Shown here one piece after another: positions 14,305 through 22,463 of a DNA stretch of 35,107 nt. The notes under the pieces were generated by a model that worked only from the letters and a program-made list of their open reading frames with translations, ran no database searches and was not told where the DNA came from. Location: the NCBI RefSeq assembly GCF_002911695.1, contig NZ_PQBS01000013.1, positions 1 through 35,107 on the forward strand. The letters run 5' to 3'. The position numbers and the translations under genes are program-made. The stretch's first letter is position 1, and each line of letters opens with the position of its first letter. Source of the stretch: Gracilimonas amylolytica. Lineage in GTDB: Bacteria > Bacteroidota > Rhodothermia > Balneolales > Balneolaceae.

Positions 14305-15099
14305 TTATTTCGAGAGTTTCAAAATTCTTACTGCTCCTCTCATGACAAAACTAAACACAATAGCTCCGATGAGCAGATCCGGCCACCTGCTATCCAGTGC
14401 ATAAACAAGAATTCCGGCCAAAATTACACCACCATTTACAATAATATCATTGGAGGTAAAAATTGTGCTTGCCTGCATGTGTGCTTCTTTGCTTTTCGCT
14501 TTATTGATAAGCCATAAGGTAAAAACATTTGCAACAAGAGCCGTTGAAGCAATAATGATCATCCAATGAAAGTCGGGCATTTCACCCACTCCAAGAAACC
14601 TCCGCAGTACTTCAAGAAATCCCAGTGATGCCAGACCCATCTGAAGATAGCCGCTAATTTTTGCTACTTTCTTTTTTCTTGCTACCGCTGCTCCAACAGC
14701 AAAAAGGCTGAGCGCATATACGGATGAATCTGCCAGCATATCTAGTGAGTCTGCAATCAGCCCCATAGAATTGATAATCCATCCGGCTGTCATTTCAATG
14801 ATAAAGAAGAGAAAGTTGATCCCTAAAACCCACCATAGAATGTTCTTTTGTTGCTGCTCATCAGAAGCGAAAGGCGACATTTGAGCCTCTTTTGTTGAAT
14901 TCAATTTAGAACCCAAACTCAGGGAGTCAAGGGCTTTCTCAATCTCATTAAGCCTATTTTCGTGATACACTTCTAATGTACGATTCGGGATATCAAAGTT
15001 TAGAGATTTAATATCTTCAAACTCTTCCAACCTCATTCGAATCATTTGCTCTTCGGCTGAGCAGTCCATTTGTGGAATATTAAATGTGGATTTTTTCAT
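14305..15099 (-). CDS. HMA-CDF cation transporter without C-terminal domain
   Basis: A 264-residue protein joining an N-terminal ferredoxin-like domain (1-65, FNIPQMDCSAEEQMIRMRL) to a six-helix CDF-like membrane domain (about 86-260). The HMA-type loop keeps a single Cys (C13, MDCSAEE) instead of CxxC. On helix 2 the site reads D120xxxD124 (SLDMLADS) and on helix 5 D218xxxN222 (SNDIIVNGG), so it lacks the His pair of zinc-type CDFs. The usual cytoplasmic C-terminal domain is missing; the chain ends at ILKLSK right after the last helix. This architecture recurs as cation transporter in Bacteroidota metal islands. Metal unknown. It sits between the broken PII-NG gene and the broken arsenite permease. 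Confidence 0.85.
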   Translation of the reverse strand: MKKSTFNIPQMDCSAEEQMIRMRLEEFEDIKSLNFDIPNRTLEVYHENRLNEIEKALDSLSLGSKLNSTKEAQMSPFASDEQQQKNILWWVLGINFLFFIIEMTAGWIINSMGLIADSLDMLADSSVYALSLFAVGAAVARKKKVAKISGYLQMGLASLGFLEVLRRFLGVGEMPDFHWMIIIASTALVANVFTLWLINKAKSKEAHMQASTIFTSNDIIVNGGVILAGILVYALDSRWPDLLIGAIVFSFVMRGAVRILKLSK

Positions 15100-15160
15100 G
15101 GTTGAATATATGGGATTATTTTCATCTTCAACTTAACTGTGACAAAGAATCACCTGTTCC

Positions 15161-15491
15161 TTACCCCTCAAAAGGCTCACAGGTTTTAATCCTAAACGCT
15201 TTTTGAATATCTGTAACGTAAATGATGCCGTCACCGCGTTCCGGTGTTTTGGCATTGGCGCAGATAAGTTGAACAACGTTATCGGATTCTTTGCATTGAC
15301 ATACCAGCTTCTAATTTTACGACTGGACTGTCCGTAAAGTGAAAATCCAGCGATGGGGACGCATCTTTCTGTTTGTATGCTCCGGTACCTTCTCCTTTGG
15401 AAAGCGTAACACTTTCATGTCCTGCTTCTTGGAGTGCTGCAACTACATTTTCTACTCTGTTTGGTTTTATAAAGGCTTTTATTTCTTTCAT
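15161..15491 (-). pseudogene. Frameshifted PII-NG-like signalling protein
   Basis: The open frame (15279-15491) gives 70 residues, MKEIKAFIKPNRVENVV to VVKLEAGMSMQRIR. One extra base around 15307-15309 breaks the family: removing it continues VKLELVCQCKESDNVV, then GDGIIYVTDIQKAFRIKT to a stop at 15161-15163, the normal PII fold of about 110 residues. The lesion is not in a homopolymer. The N-terminus matches the intact paralogue at 26369-26689 (MKEIKAFI). PII-NG proteins are known to be encoded beside metal efflux pumps; this one follows the adaptor gene of the second RND operon. As written it lacks the C-terminal third. Confidence 0.82.
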
Positions 15492-15515
15492 AATATTATG
15501 TGTTATGCATTAACC

Positions 15516-15553
15516 CCGGCAAAGCCATAAAAACATGAATATGGCTTTGCCGG
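15516..15553 (-). terminator. Strong hairpin between adaptor gene and PII-NG gene
   Basis: A perfect 14-bp stem (CCGGCAAAGCCATA at 15516-15529 with its complement at 15540-15553) and 10-nt loop, starting 10 bp after the RND adaptor stop codon in transcription direction. No T-run follows on the minus strand, so it may reduce or process the transcript rather than end it. On the plus strand AAAGTTTTTG follows, but no plus-strand gene is present. Confidence 0.7.
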
Positions 15554-15563
15554 AAAGTTTTTG

Positions 15564-16763
15564 TTAATCATCGTCGGAAGTCTGGCTTTTCTTCATTTCA
15601 GAGATCAGGTAATAGGCATTGTTCCAAGCTACTCGTGCTCCATCCGGCAATGGTTCTAACAACTTCACTTCAACCCAACCATCTTCCTCAATGCCGGTCA
15701 TAATTTCTACCGGAGTGAAAGACCATTCGGTATTTCCGTTTTCCTCTTGTTGTTCTGCGGTGAATAGGTAGGTTTTACCCTCGTCCTCAACAATGGCATT
15801 CTCAGGCAAAGCAAAGGCTTTAGTCTCTGAAGTGTGAATCGTGCCGTTGATATACATCCCGGGAATCAGGAAGTTTTCTTTCTGATCAATTTCGCCGTGC
15901 ACATGCACTGCCCTAGGATTTTGTTCGAATTGTTTGCCTACAGAGTAAATGGTAGCTGTAAGTATTTGATCCGGTACTGACTGTACAGTAAAAGAGATGG
16001 ATTGGCCCCTTTTAACTTTGTGCACATCTTTTTCAAAGACCATCAAATCGGCATGAACATGTTCGTTATCCACAATTTCAAACATGATTGTTTGGGGATC
16101 AACGTACTGACCGATTTGAATCTGAACCTTTTCGATGTACCCATCAATAGGGCTTACTACCGGCACCGACGAATAAATATCGCCGTCTTGTATTTGTTCA
16201 ACGTCCAGGTTAAGCTGATTCAGCTGAGCCTCATAACCTTTGACCTCCGCCTTAACTGATTCGTATTCGGCTTTAGTTTGTTGGTAAGTTTGGCCGGAGC
16301 CTACCTTTTCATCATATAACCTTGCTTGTCGCTTAAATTCATGATCTAAATACAACATGCGCTGATACAACCGTACGTATTCAGTTTGGACTTTGGTTAA
16401 ATTAGGATGGGAAAGGAAGGCAATAGTCTGATTTTTTGACACCTGATCTCCCTCAATAACTTCTATGGAACCAATATTACCTCCCAAAACCGCAGTTACG
16501 CTTGCCTCATGCTGCGGGGGAACTTCCAGCTGACCATTTGCTTCTACGCTCTCTGAGAGAAAGCGCAGGGACAAAGTATCCAGTTTCATTCCAAGGCTGT
16601 TGAACTTCAGTTCCGACAGATGAACCATGTTTTCTTCTGCCTCAGCCACACCGGCAAGTTCTGTTGCTTCTTGTTCTTTTTCATCGCTATTGATCTCGCC
16701 GCAGGCTGTAAAAACAGATGCAAGGACAGCCAATAAAATTATATATAAATTAGATTTATTCAT
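15564..16763 (-). CDS. RND efflux periplasmic adaptor (CzcB/CusB family), lipoprotein
   Basis: A 399-residue membrane-fusion protein linking the inner-membrane RND pump to the outer-membrane channel. A lipoprotein signal is visible (hydrophobic run then FTACGE, lipidated C21). Domain order: lipoyl/barrel-sandwich half (about 80-120, VTAVLGGNIGSIEVIEGDQV), helical hairpin (about 120-190), second lipoyl half (VVSPIDGYIEKVQIQIGQYV) and beta-barrel/membrane-proximal domains (about 230-385). No His-rich or Met-rich metal-binding N-terminus is seen. It lies 22 bp downstream of the fused pump gene and forms a complete system with it. The ATG at 16763 gives the expected signal peptide. Confidence 0.93.
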   Translation of the reverse strand: MNKSNLYIILLAVLASVFTACGEINSDEKEQEATELAGVAEAEENMVHLSELKFNSLGMKLDTLSLRFLSESVEANGQLEVPPQHEASVTAVLGGNIGSIEVIEGDQVSKNQTIAFLSHPNLTKVQTEYVRLYQRMLYLDHEFKRQARLYDEKVGSGQTYQQTKAEYESVKAEVKGYEAQLNQLNLDVEQIQDGDIYSSVPVVSPIDGYIEKVQIQIGQYVDPQTIMFEIVDNEHVHADLMVFEKDVHKVKRGQSISFTVQSVPDQILTATIYSVGKQFEQNPRAVHVHGEIDQKENFLIPGMYINGTIHTSETKAFALPENAIVEDEGKTYLFTAEQQEENGNTEWSFTPVEIMTGIEEDGWVEVKLLEPLPDGARVAWNNAYYLISEMKKSQTSDDD

Positions 16764-16785
16764 TTTTTTGTTGATTTAAAATCTG

Positions 16786-19700
16786 TTATTGAGTTTTGTT
16801 GAGGTAGTATTCTAATTGGAAATGGCTATTCAGATAATTGCCAAATGCATTCCATGAGTCGATTTCAATGCGAATGGCATCTCTGATGCTTTGAAAGAAA
16901 GCCACATAGTCTATGGCTCCTTCTTCATAAGAGGTGATGGCACCTTGCTGTTGTTCTTTGGCAAGAGGGAGTGCTTCCTGTCGATAATATTCCCACGAGC
17001 GCAACCATTTCTGATAATTTTCCCGGATACTGTTATAGGTACTGTTGAATTCTCTCTGAGCCTGGTCTAGGTTTTGACGGGCAATATTTCGTTCAATCCG
17101 GGCGGATTGAGTTTTCCCGGCCTTAGACCAGAAGAATACCGGAAGTCTGATCCCGATCTCATAGGAATTAAAGCCACCTTGCCCAGCTATTTCCTGCCAG
17201 CCATAACTGGCTTGAAAACTTGGTAAAAACTGACTTCTTTGTTCTTTAATCGATGCTTCCGCCACGTCAATTTTTTGTTGATATAAAGCAATCAGCGGAT
17301 GGTCGAATGTAGAATCTACCTGTAAAGGTTGAACAAGCTGTTCGGCTGAAACACTTTGAACCGTGTATAACGAGTCCCCCTCAAACCATTTGTTAAAAGC
17401 TCGAACAGCAGCCCCATAATCGCGGAAGGCTTGTTCTGTTTGTATGGTAATTTGGTTGGCCTGATTCATGATATTAAGATATCCCAGCCGGGAAATTTCC
17501 TCCGTTTCAAATTTTATTTCCGCAGCCCTAGCAATATCCCTGAATTGCTGGTTCAGGCGATTATAGATCTCATATTGTTGTTTAGCGATGAAAACCGTTG
17601 ACCAGTCCTGCTTTACCCGGAGCCTGAGCTCTAACTCAGACAATTCATAGTTCAGCCTGGCAAGTTCTGTTTGTTCATTCCGATGATTTAGCCTTGGTAA
17701 AACACCGAACAGATCAAACTGCTGCTGAATGCCAAATTTTGTAGTAACACCGTCCGAACCGTTGCCGAACTCTTCACCTCCGGTAAAGAGGTTCGTATCG
17801 CCAAAGTCCCAGGCTGTTTTTTGAAGAGCCTTCCTGTTGTCAATTCCAAGCCTGGCTGCCTCAAGAGAAGGATAATTTGCTATCGCTTTTTGAACGGCCT
17901 GATCCAGCGCAATTTGCGGGAGGGTATCATTCAGCACCTGTTCCTGAGCCTGTACAGAATCGGGAGAAAGCAGCAGGCTTCCACCAATAATCAGCAACAC
18001 AACGGAGGCCATAGAAGTACTACCCGGCTTGTGTTTTCTCATTTTACGCTTTTCTATGTACGCATAAAGGATGGGCAGCACGACCAACGTAAGCAGCGTG
18101 GCGCTAATCAACCCGCCGATTACAACAGTGGCCAGCGGCCGCTGTACTTCAGCACCGGCTGTTGTTGAAAACGCCATCGGAAGAAAACCCATAATAGCCG
18201 CCGTAGCGGTCAATAAAATGGGGCGAAGTCGCTCTTTGGTACCTGTCAAAATTCGTTCTTGTAAATCCATAACACCTTCGATTTTTAATGAATTAAACCG
18301 GCTGACGAGCACAAGGCCGTTTAGCACAGCCACTCCGAACAATACAATGAAACCAACTCCGGCAGAAATACTGAAGTCCATTCCACGTAAAGCCAGGAAG
18401 AAGACACCTCCAATAGAAGCCAGGGGAATAGCCAGATAGATCATTACCGACTGTGAGAACGATTTTAGTGCGAAGTACAGCAGCACAAAGATAAGAAACA
18501 GGGCTATAGGCACTACAATAGCCAATCGGTTCTTGGCCCGTTGCAGATTCTCAAATTCACCCCCATAAGTAATGTAATAACCCGGCGGCAGATTCAATTC
18601 GGCCTCCAGTTTTTCTTGAATATCCAAAACCACCGATTCCACATCCCGCCCGCGTGTATTCACACCAACATAGCTCCTGCGAAAGGTGTTATCTCGCGAG
18701 ATCTGCATAGGCCCCGGCTGATAACTGATATCCGCCACTTCTTTAACCGGCACCTGTGCACCGTTTTCCAGATCTACATACAGATTGCGAATATCCTCAA
18801 TGCCAGTACGATGAGCTTCATCAAAGCGGATCACAAGATCAAATCGTCTTTCGCCTTCGAATACAACTCCAGCAACACCTCCGGCAAAAGCTGAACTTAC
18901 GTATTGATTGAGCTTCGTGATATCCAGTCCATATTGAGCCACTTTTTGCCGGTCATACCTAACGGTCATTTGAGGTAGTCCAGCCGTACGTTCGGGACTC
19001 ACATCACCCACCCCTGGAATAGTTTGAATAATTTGAGCCATTTCCTGAACTTTCTCAGCCAATACATCTATGTCGTCTCCGTATAGCTTTACGGCGATAT
19101 CTTCTCGAACACCTTCCAAAAGTTCGTTAAACCTAAGCTCTACCGGCTGGGTAAAAACGAAATTCACACCTATCATGGTCTGATCGAGTTTACTCTTTAT
19201 TTTTTCTATCAGCTCCTCTTTAGATTCGGCAGAGATCCAGTTTTCTTTATTCTTGTCCAGAATGATGTACATGTCGGCAATGTCCATGGGCATAGGATCA
19301 GTGGGAATATCAGCTACCCCAATTCGAGCTGTTACTGTTTCTATCTCTGGAAATTCTTCCAGCAGTGTCGTCTCAATTTTCTTGGATTGATCGATCGCCT
19401 CTGATAATCCACTGCCCGGACGGAATAGGGCTTGCATGGCAATATCTCCCTCATCCAGTTGTGGAATAAATTCACCTCCCATTCTCGAAAAGGTGAACAT
19501 CGCACCGCCAAAAAGCAGTATGGCAGCTACAATCACAACAGGTTTTCGCTTTAACGACCATTGGATAACCGGATCGTAGCCCTTCTGAATAAAGGATATA
19601 AGTTTGTTGCTGACCCGATCGAGGCCTCGCTCGAACCGGGCAAACCATCCCTTTCTATTTTGTGAGGGTTTCATAAACAGTGCCGAGACCATTGGTACAT

Positions 19701-21186
19701 AGGTAAGACATAAAATAATAGCACCTAATACAGCAAACCCAAAGGTGAATGCCATAGGACGGAACATCTTACCTTCTACTCCTTCCAGAAACAGGATAGG
19801 GGCAAATACAATAAGGATGATCAACTGTCCAAAGAAGGCAGCATTCATCATGGTGCTGCTTGCCTTGTAGGCAATTTCATTCATCTGTGTTTTACTAAAA
19901 GCACGTTTTCCGGATTTCACCCTTTTTTCAATTTCATGAACCGTGCCTTCCACTATAATTACGGCTCCATCAACAATAATACCGAAGTCGATGGCTCCAA
20001 GGCTCATTAGATTGGCCCACACCCCGGTGGCCTTCATCATTATAAAAGCAAAAAGAAGGGAAAGCGGAATAAGTGAGGCGGTTATTAACCCTCCGCGTAA
20101 ACTTCCTAAGAGTATTACCAAAACGAAAACTACAATCAATGCACCTTCCACCAGGTTTGTGGTAACTGTACTGGTGGTTCGTTCAATAAGAGCACTTCGA
20201 TCAAGGAAAGGCTCAATCTTTATACCTTCAGGCAGTGACTTTTGAATTTCAGCAATTCTATCCTGAACGTTTTGAATGGTTGCATTCGGGTTTGAGCCTT
20301 TCAGCATCATAATAATGCCACCTACTGCTTCCTCACCATCCTGAGTAAAAGCTCCATAACGAATTTGAGTTCCAAAGGTAACCTCTTCTGCTACATCTCT
20401 GATTAGGATGGGTAGTCCGTTTTCGTTCTTGACTACAATGTTTTCTATATCTTCAAGGCTGCGTATCAATCCTTCGCCACGAATAAAATTAGCCATCTTG
20501 TTTTTCTCGATATAGGCCCCGCCGGTATTTACATTATTCCTGGACATTGCCTCATATACTTCTGAAATACTAACTCCCATTGCATTTAGTTTATCAGGAC
20601 TTATGGCTACTTCATATTGTTTGATGCCTCCACCGAAGGAGTTGACCTCTATAACCCCTTCCAGGAGCACCATTTGGCGCTTAATAATCCAATCTTGTAT
20701 TGTGCGCAATTCATCAGGCGTATATTGATCTTCATATGCAGGGTCCACCTGAATGGAGTACTCGTAAATTTGGCCTAATCCACTTGAAATGGGCCCCATG
20801 GATGGACTTCCAAAATTCTCGGGGATCGTTTCGCCCAGTTCACTGAGTTTTTCCTGTACCAGTTGCCGGGGTAAATAGGTACCCATATCATCTTCGAAAA
20901 CGATGGTAACCACGGATAACCCGAATCGGGATACCGAACGGATTTCAGTTACTCCTGGCAGGTTACCCATGGCAAGCTCCACGGGATAGGTTACAAATTG
21001 TTCAATGTCTTCGGTAGATAGATTTTCCGATACCGTAATCACCTGTACCTGATTATTTGTAATATCAGGAACCGAACCTAGATTAATGGTCATCATAGAA
21101 TATAATCCTACTCCTATTAGAGACAGGATAAACAAGCCGATGATAAACTTGTTCTTAATCGAAAAGGCAATAATTTTGTTGATCAT
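16786..21186 (-). CDS. czcA: CzcA-type heavy-metal RND pump fused to TolC-like outer-membrane factor
   Basis: A 1466-residue fusion. Residues 1 to about 1050 are a heavy-metal RND pump (12 helices, two periplasmic loops) using proton flow to expel divalent metal. The proton-relay motif on helix 4 reads DFGIIVDGAVIIVE with D400, D406 and E413, the HME1 pattern of CzcA (Zn/Co/Cd). Residues about 1090-1466 are an OEP/TolC-type channel domain. The junction carries a signal-peptide-like stretch, M1059-ASVVLLIIGGSLLLSP then VQAQEQ with a signal peptidase-like VQA site. I start at the ATG at 21186 (MINKIIAFSIKNKF), since the upstream 23 in-frame residues are not pump-like. RND-OMF fusions are known in Bacteroidota. 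The adaptor gene follows at 22 bp. Confidence 0.92.
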   Translation of the reverse strand: MINKIIAFSIKNKFIIGLFILSLIGVGLYSMMTINLGSVPDITNNQVQVITVSENLSTEDIEQFVTYPVELAMGNLPGVTEIRSVSRFGLSVVTIVFEDDMGTYLPRQLVQEKLSELGETIPENFGSPSMGPISSGLGQIYEYSIQVDPAYEDQYTPDELRTIQDWIIKRQMVLLEGVIEVNSFGGGIKQYEVAISPDKLNAMGVSISEVYEAMSRNNVNTGGAYIEKNKMANFIRGEGLIRSLEDIENIVVKNENGLPILIRDVAEEVTFGTQIRYGAFTQDGEEAVGGIIMMLKGSNPNATIQNVQDRIAEIQKSLPEGIKIEPFLDRSALIERTTSTVTTNLVEGALIVVFVLVILLGSLRGGLITASLIPLSLLFAFIMMKATGVWANLMSLGAIDFGIIVDGAVIIVEGTVHEIEKRVKSGKRAFSKTQMNEIAYKASSTMMNAAFFGQLIILIVFAPILFLEGVEGKMFRPMAFTFGFAVLGAIILCLTYVPMVSALFMKPSQNRKGWFARFERGLDRVSNKLISFIQKGYDPVIQWSLKRKPVVIVAAILLFGGAMFTFSRMGGEFIPQLDEGDIAMQALFRPGSGLSEAIDQSKKIETTLLEEFPEIETVTARIGVADIPTDPMPMDIADMYIILDKNKENWISAESKEELIEKIKSKLDQTMIGVNFVFTQPVELRFNELLEGVREDIAVKLYGDDIDVLAEKVQEMAQIIQTIPGVGDVSPERTAGLPQMTVRYDRQKVAQYGLDITKLNQYVSSAFAGGVAGVVFEGERRFDLVIRFDEAHRTGIEDIRNLYVDLENGAQVPVKEVADISYQPGPMQISRDNTFRRSYVGVNTRGRDVESVVLDIQEKLEAELNLPPGYYITYGGEFENLQRAKNRLAIVVPIALFLIFVLLYFALKSFSQSVMIYLAIPLASIGGVFFLALRGMDFSISAGVGFIVLFGVAVLNGLVLVSRFNSLKIEGVMDLQERILTGTKERLRPILLTATAAIMGFLPMAFSTTAGAEVQRPLATVVIGGLISATLLTLVVLPILYAYIEKRKMRKHKPGSTSMASVVLLIIGGSLLLSPDSVQAQEQVLNDTLPQIALDQAVQKAIANYPSLEAARLGIDNRKALQKTAWDFGDTNLFTGGEEFGNGSDGVTTKFGIQQQFDLFGVLPRLNHRNEQTELARLNYELSELELRLRVKQDWSTVFIAKQQYEIYNRLNQQFRDIARAAEIKFETEEISRLGYLNIMNQANQITIQTEQAFRDYGAAVRAFNKWFEGDSLYTVQSVSAEQLVQPLQVDSTFDHPLIALYQQKIDVAEASIKEQRSQFLPSFQASYGWQEIAGQGGFNSYEIGIRLPVFFWSKAGKTQSARIERNIARQNLDQAQREFNSTYNSIRENYQKWLRSWEYYRQEALPLAKEQQQGAITSYEEGAIDYVAFFQSIRDAIRIEIDSWNAFGNYLNSHFQLEYYLNKTQ
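18010..18012 (-). other. Possible internal start or processing junction of the OMF domain
   Basis: An ATG in frame at the RND-OMF junction begins a hydrophobic stretch resembling an intact signal peptide. Initiation here would yield a 408-residue OMF (16786-18012). No strong Shine-Dalgarno precedes it, so the fusion remains the main reading. Confidence 0.3.
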
Positions 21187-21336
21187 GTTTACAGCTGAGT
21201 GAATATAGATTAGTCTTTGATGCCGATCTTTTTCAAATACTTTGGCTGAAACCACAGAATGACCAGAGGTTAAACAGCTCGTTGAAAAAAATGGATGGGG
21301 CAGAATTTGTTTCTGCTAAATAGAGAAAGGCAGGTA
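21187..21336. other. 150-bp spacer upstream of the czcA-type pump
   Basis: Separates the secreted protein gene (stop at 21337) from the pump start. No convincing gene or hairpin. It could hold a secondary promoter. Confidence 0.4.
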
Positions 21337-21768
21337 TTAAATCAGAAGTTGTGTGACTTTAATAACTTTAAGAGTTATTGGAGGGGATAAGTTGTCTTTT
21401 AGATATACAGGTAACGTAATTTGAAAAACAGGTTCACCATAGTTCCCAAACAAATAAGGAATGATTGGAAACATAAACTTACAGTCCGGGCACTCATTTC
21501 TTAACAGTGCATCATCATAGCAGCACTGATTTTGAAATTGATGGTGCTTTTTTTCAACTGTTTTGTACCCTGAATTAGTCTCTTCTGAATGTTGTAATAC
21601 AATTTCAAAACAGCCTTTATCTAAGTTGTAGGTAGAGGAAACATCATGAGTACTTGCTAATACAGAAACACTTAAGGGTAGAAAAAAGAAAAACCCTGCC
21701 CATGAAAAAAGAAAAGATGCGATTGTCGCAACATTCAGATTACGTATGTATGCTCTGAAAAAATACAA
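21337..21768 (-). CDS. Small secreted Cys/His protein heading the czcA-type operon
   Basis: A 143-residue protein of no named family. A hydrophobic N-terminal segment (about 14-39, ATIASFLFSWAGFFFFLPLSVSV then LAS) is a likely signal peptide, giving a periplasmic product. The mature part has potential metal ligands: KKHHQFQNQCCYDD (two His, two adjacent Cys) and NECPDCKFMF (CxxC). It precedes the RND pump gene by 150 bp and follows the Fur-family gene on the same strand. The first RND system also starts with a small secreted, ligand-rich protein, so an accessory periplasmic metal sensor or chaperone, analogous in position to CzcI-type proteins, is inferred. Confidence 0.62.
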   Translation of the reverse strand: MYFFRAYIRNLNVATIASFLFSWAGFFFFLPLSVSVLASTHDVSSTYNLDKGCFEIVLQHSEETNSGYKTVEKKHHQFQNQCCYDDALLRNECPDCKFMFPIIPYLFGNYGEPVFQITLPVYLKDNLSPPITLKVIKVTQLLI

Positions 21769-21805
21769 TTCTTTAAGGGGAAATATTGTGATTAAGTAGA
21801 ATGCA

Positions 21806-21841
21806 GATAATAAGGATTATTTGTAATGCAACTCAATTGCA
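21806..21841. promoter_or_regulatory. Candidate Fur-type box and adjacent inverted repeat
   Basis: AATAAGGATTATT (21809-21821) is an imperfect palindrome with 5-bp arms inside GATAATAAGGATTATTTG, resembling AT-rich Fur/Zur boxes. Beside it TGCAA (21827-21831) and TTGCA (21837-21841) form a second repeat. Both lie 38-75 bp upstream of the secreted protein gene, in the gap after the Fur-family gene. Confidence 0.3.
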
Positions 21842-21845
21842 AAGA

Positions 21846-22259
21846 TCAGGAAGAACAGGAAGGACAACTCCCGGTTATCACAAAATTGCCGTTGGATGGA
21901 GTAAAATTTTCGGGCAGATCGTAGTTAGGAATGCCAAGATGTGGAAAACAAAATGTTTGTTCACAGGATAAACAATAAAAATGAACGTGCACATCATCCG
22001 GGTACGAACAGGTACAGTTTTCAGAACAAAGGGCATATTTAGTTATCCCACTTGCATCGTTTATTTGATGCACCAAACCATGTTCTAAGAATGTTTTTAA
22101 GGTACGATAAAGCGTTGTTCGATCTGCATGGGTAAACTTTTCTTCAAGATCTGATAGGCTTATTACCGACTTAGTTTCAGCCATGAAAAGAAGAATCCGC
22201 ATGCGCATAGCGGTCGGTTGTATATCTCTGCTCTGCAATCTTTTTTCATGAATAGTCAT
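21846..22259 (-). CDS. Fur-family metalloregulator
   Basis: A 137-residue dimeric DNA-binding repressor. The N-terminal winged helix spans about 10-75, with the recognition helix in HADRTTLYRTLKTFLEHGLV. The C-terminal part carries candidate metal sites: C78 (KYALCSEN), C82/C84, H91/H93, the structural pair C96/C99 (HVHFYCLSCEQTF), C104, and C132/C135 (SCPSCSS). Two CxxC pairs forming the structural zinc site are typical of Fur and Zur. Which metal it senses cannot be read off. It sits directly upstream of the secreted protein and czcA-type genes on the same strand, so control of that operon, perhaps through the palindromes at 21806-21841, is likely. Confidence 0.9.
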   Translation of the reverse strand: MTIHEKRLQSRDIQPTAMRMRILLFMAETKSVISLSDLEEKFTHADRTTLYRTLKTFLEHGLVHQINDASGITKYALCSENCTCSYPDDVHVHFYCLSCEQTFCFPHLGIPNYDLPENFTPSNGNFVITGSCPSCSS

Positions 22260-22463
22260 CTTTATTGAAATAATATTCGTTGATTAATGTGTACAAGTAA
22301 TATTTATACAAAGGGCGAATCGCCGGTATAAATCATATCAATTCTATGATAAACTACCACTAAAATCTTTGAAACTCATATTTGGTAATTTTGACATAAA
22401 TATATGGGTTCGGGGCAGTTATCTTTCGTTTCCAAAATTCTAAATAAGTGAAAGATTGGCAAG
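22260..22463. promoter_or_regulatory. Probable promoter region of the Fur-family gene
   Basis: 204-bp AT-rich spacer after the DUF4105 gene stop. No clear terminator or palindrome. It likely carries the Fur gene promoter, which would drive the downstream metal operon. Confidence 0.4.

Noticed and set aside
21187-21255. Upstream start for the czcA-type fusion
   Set aside because: Residues before MINKIIAFSIKNKF are not pump-like; RND pumps begin at that motif.
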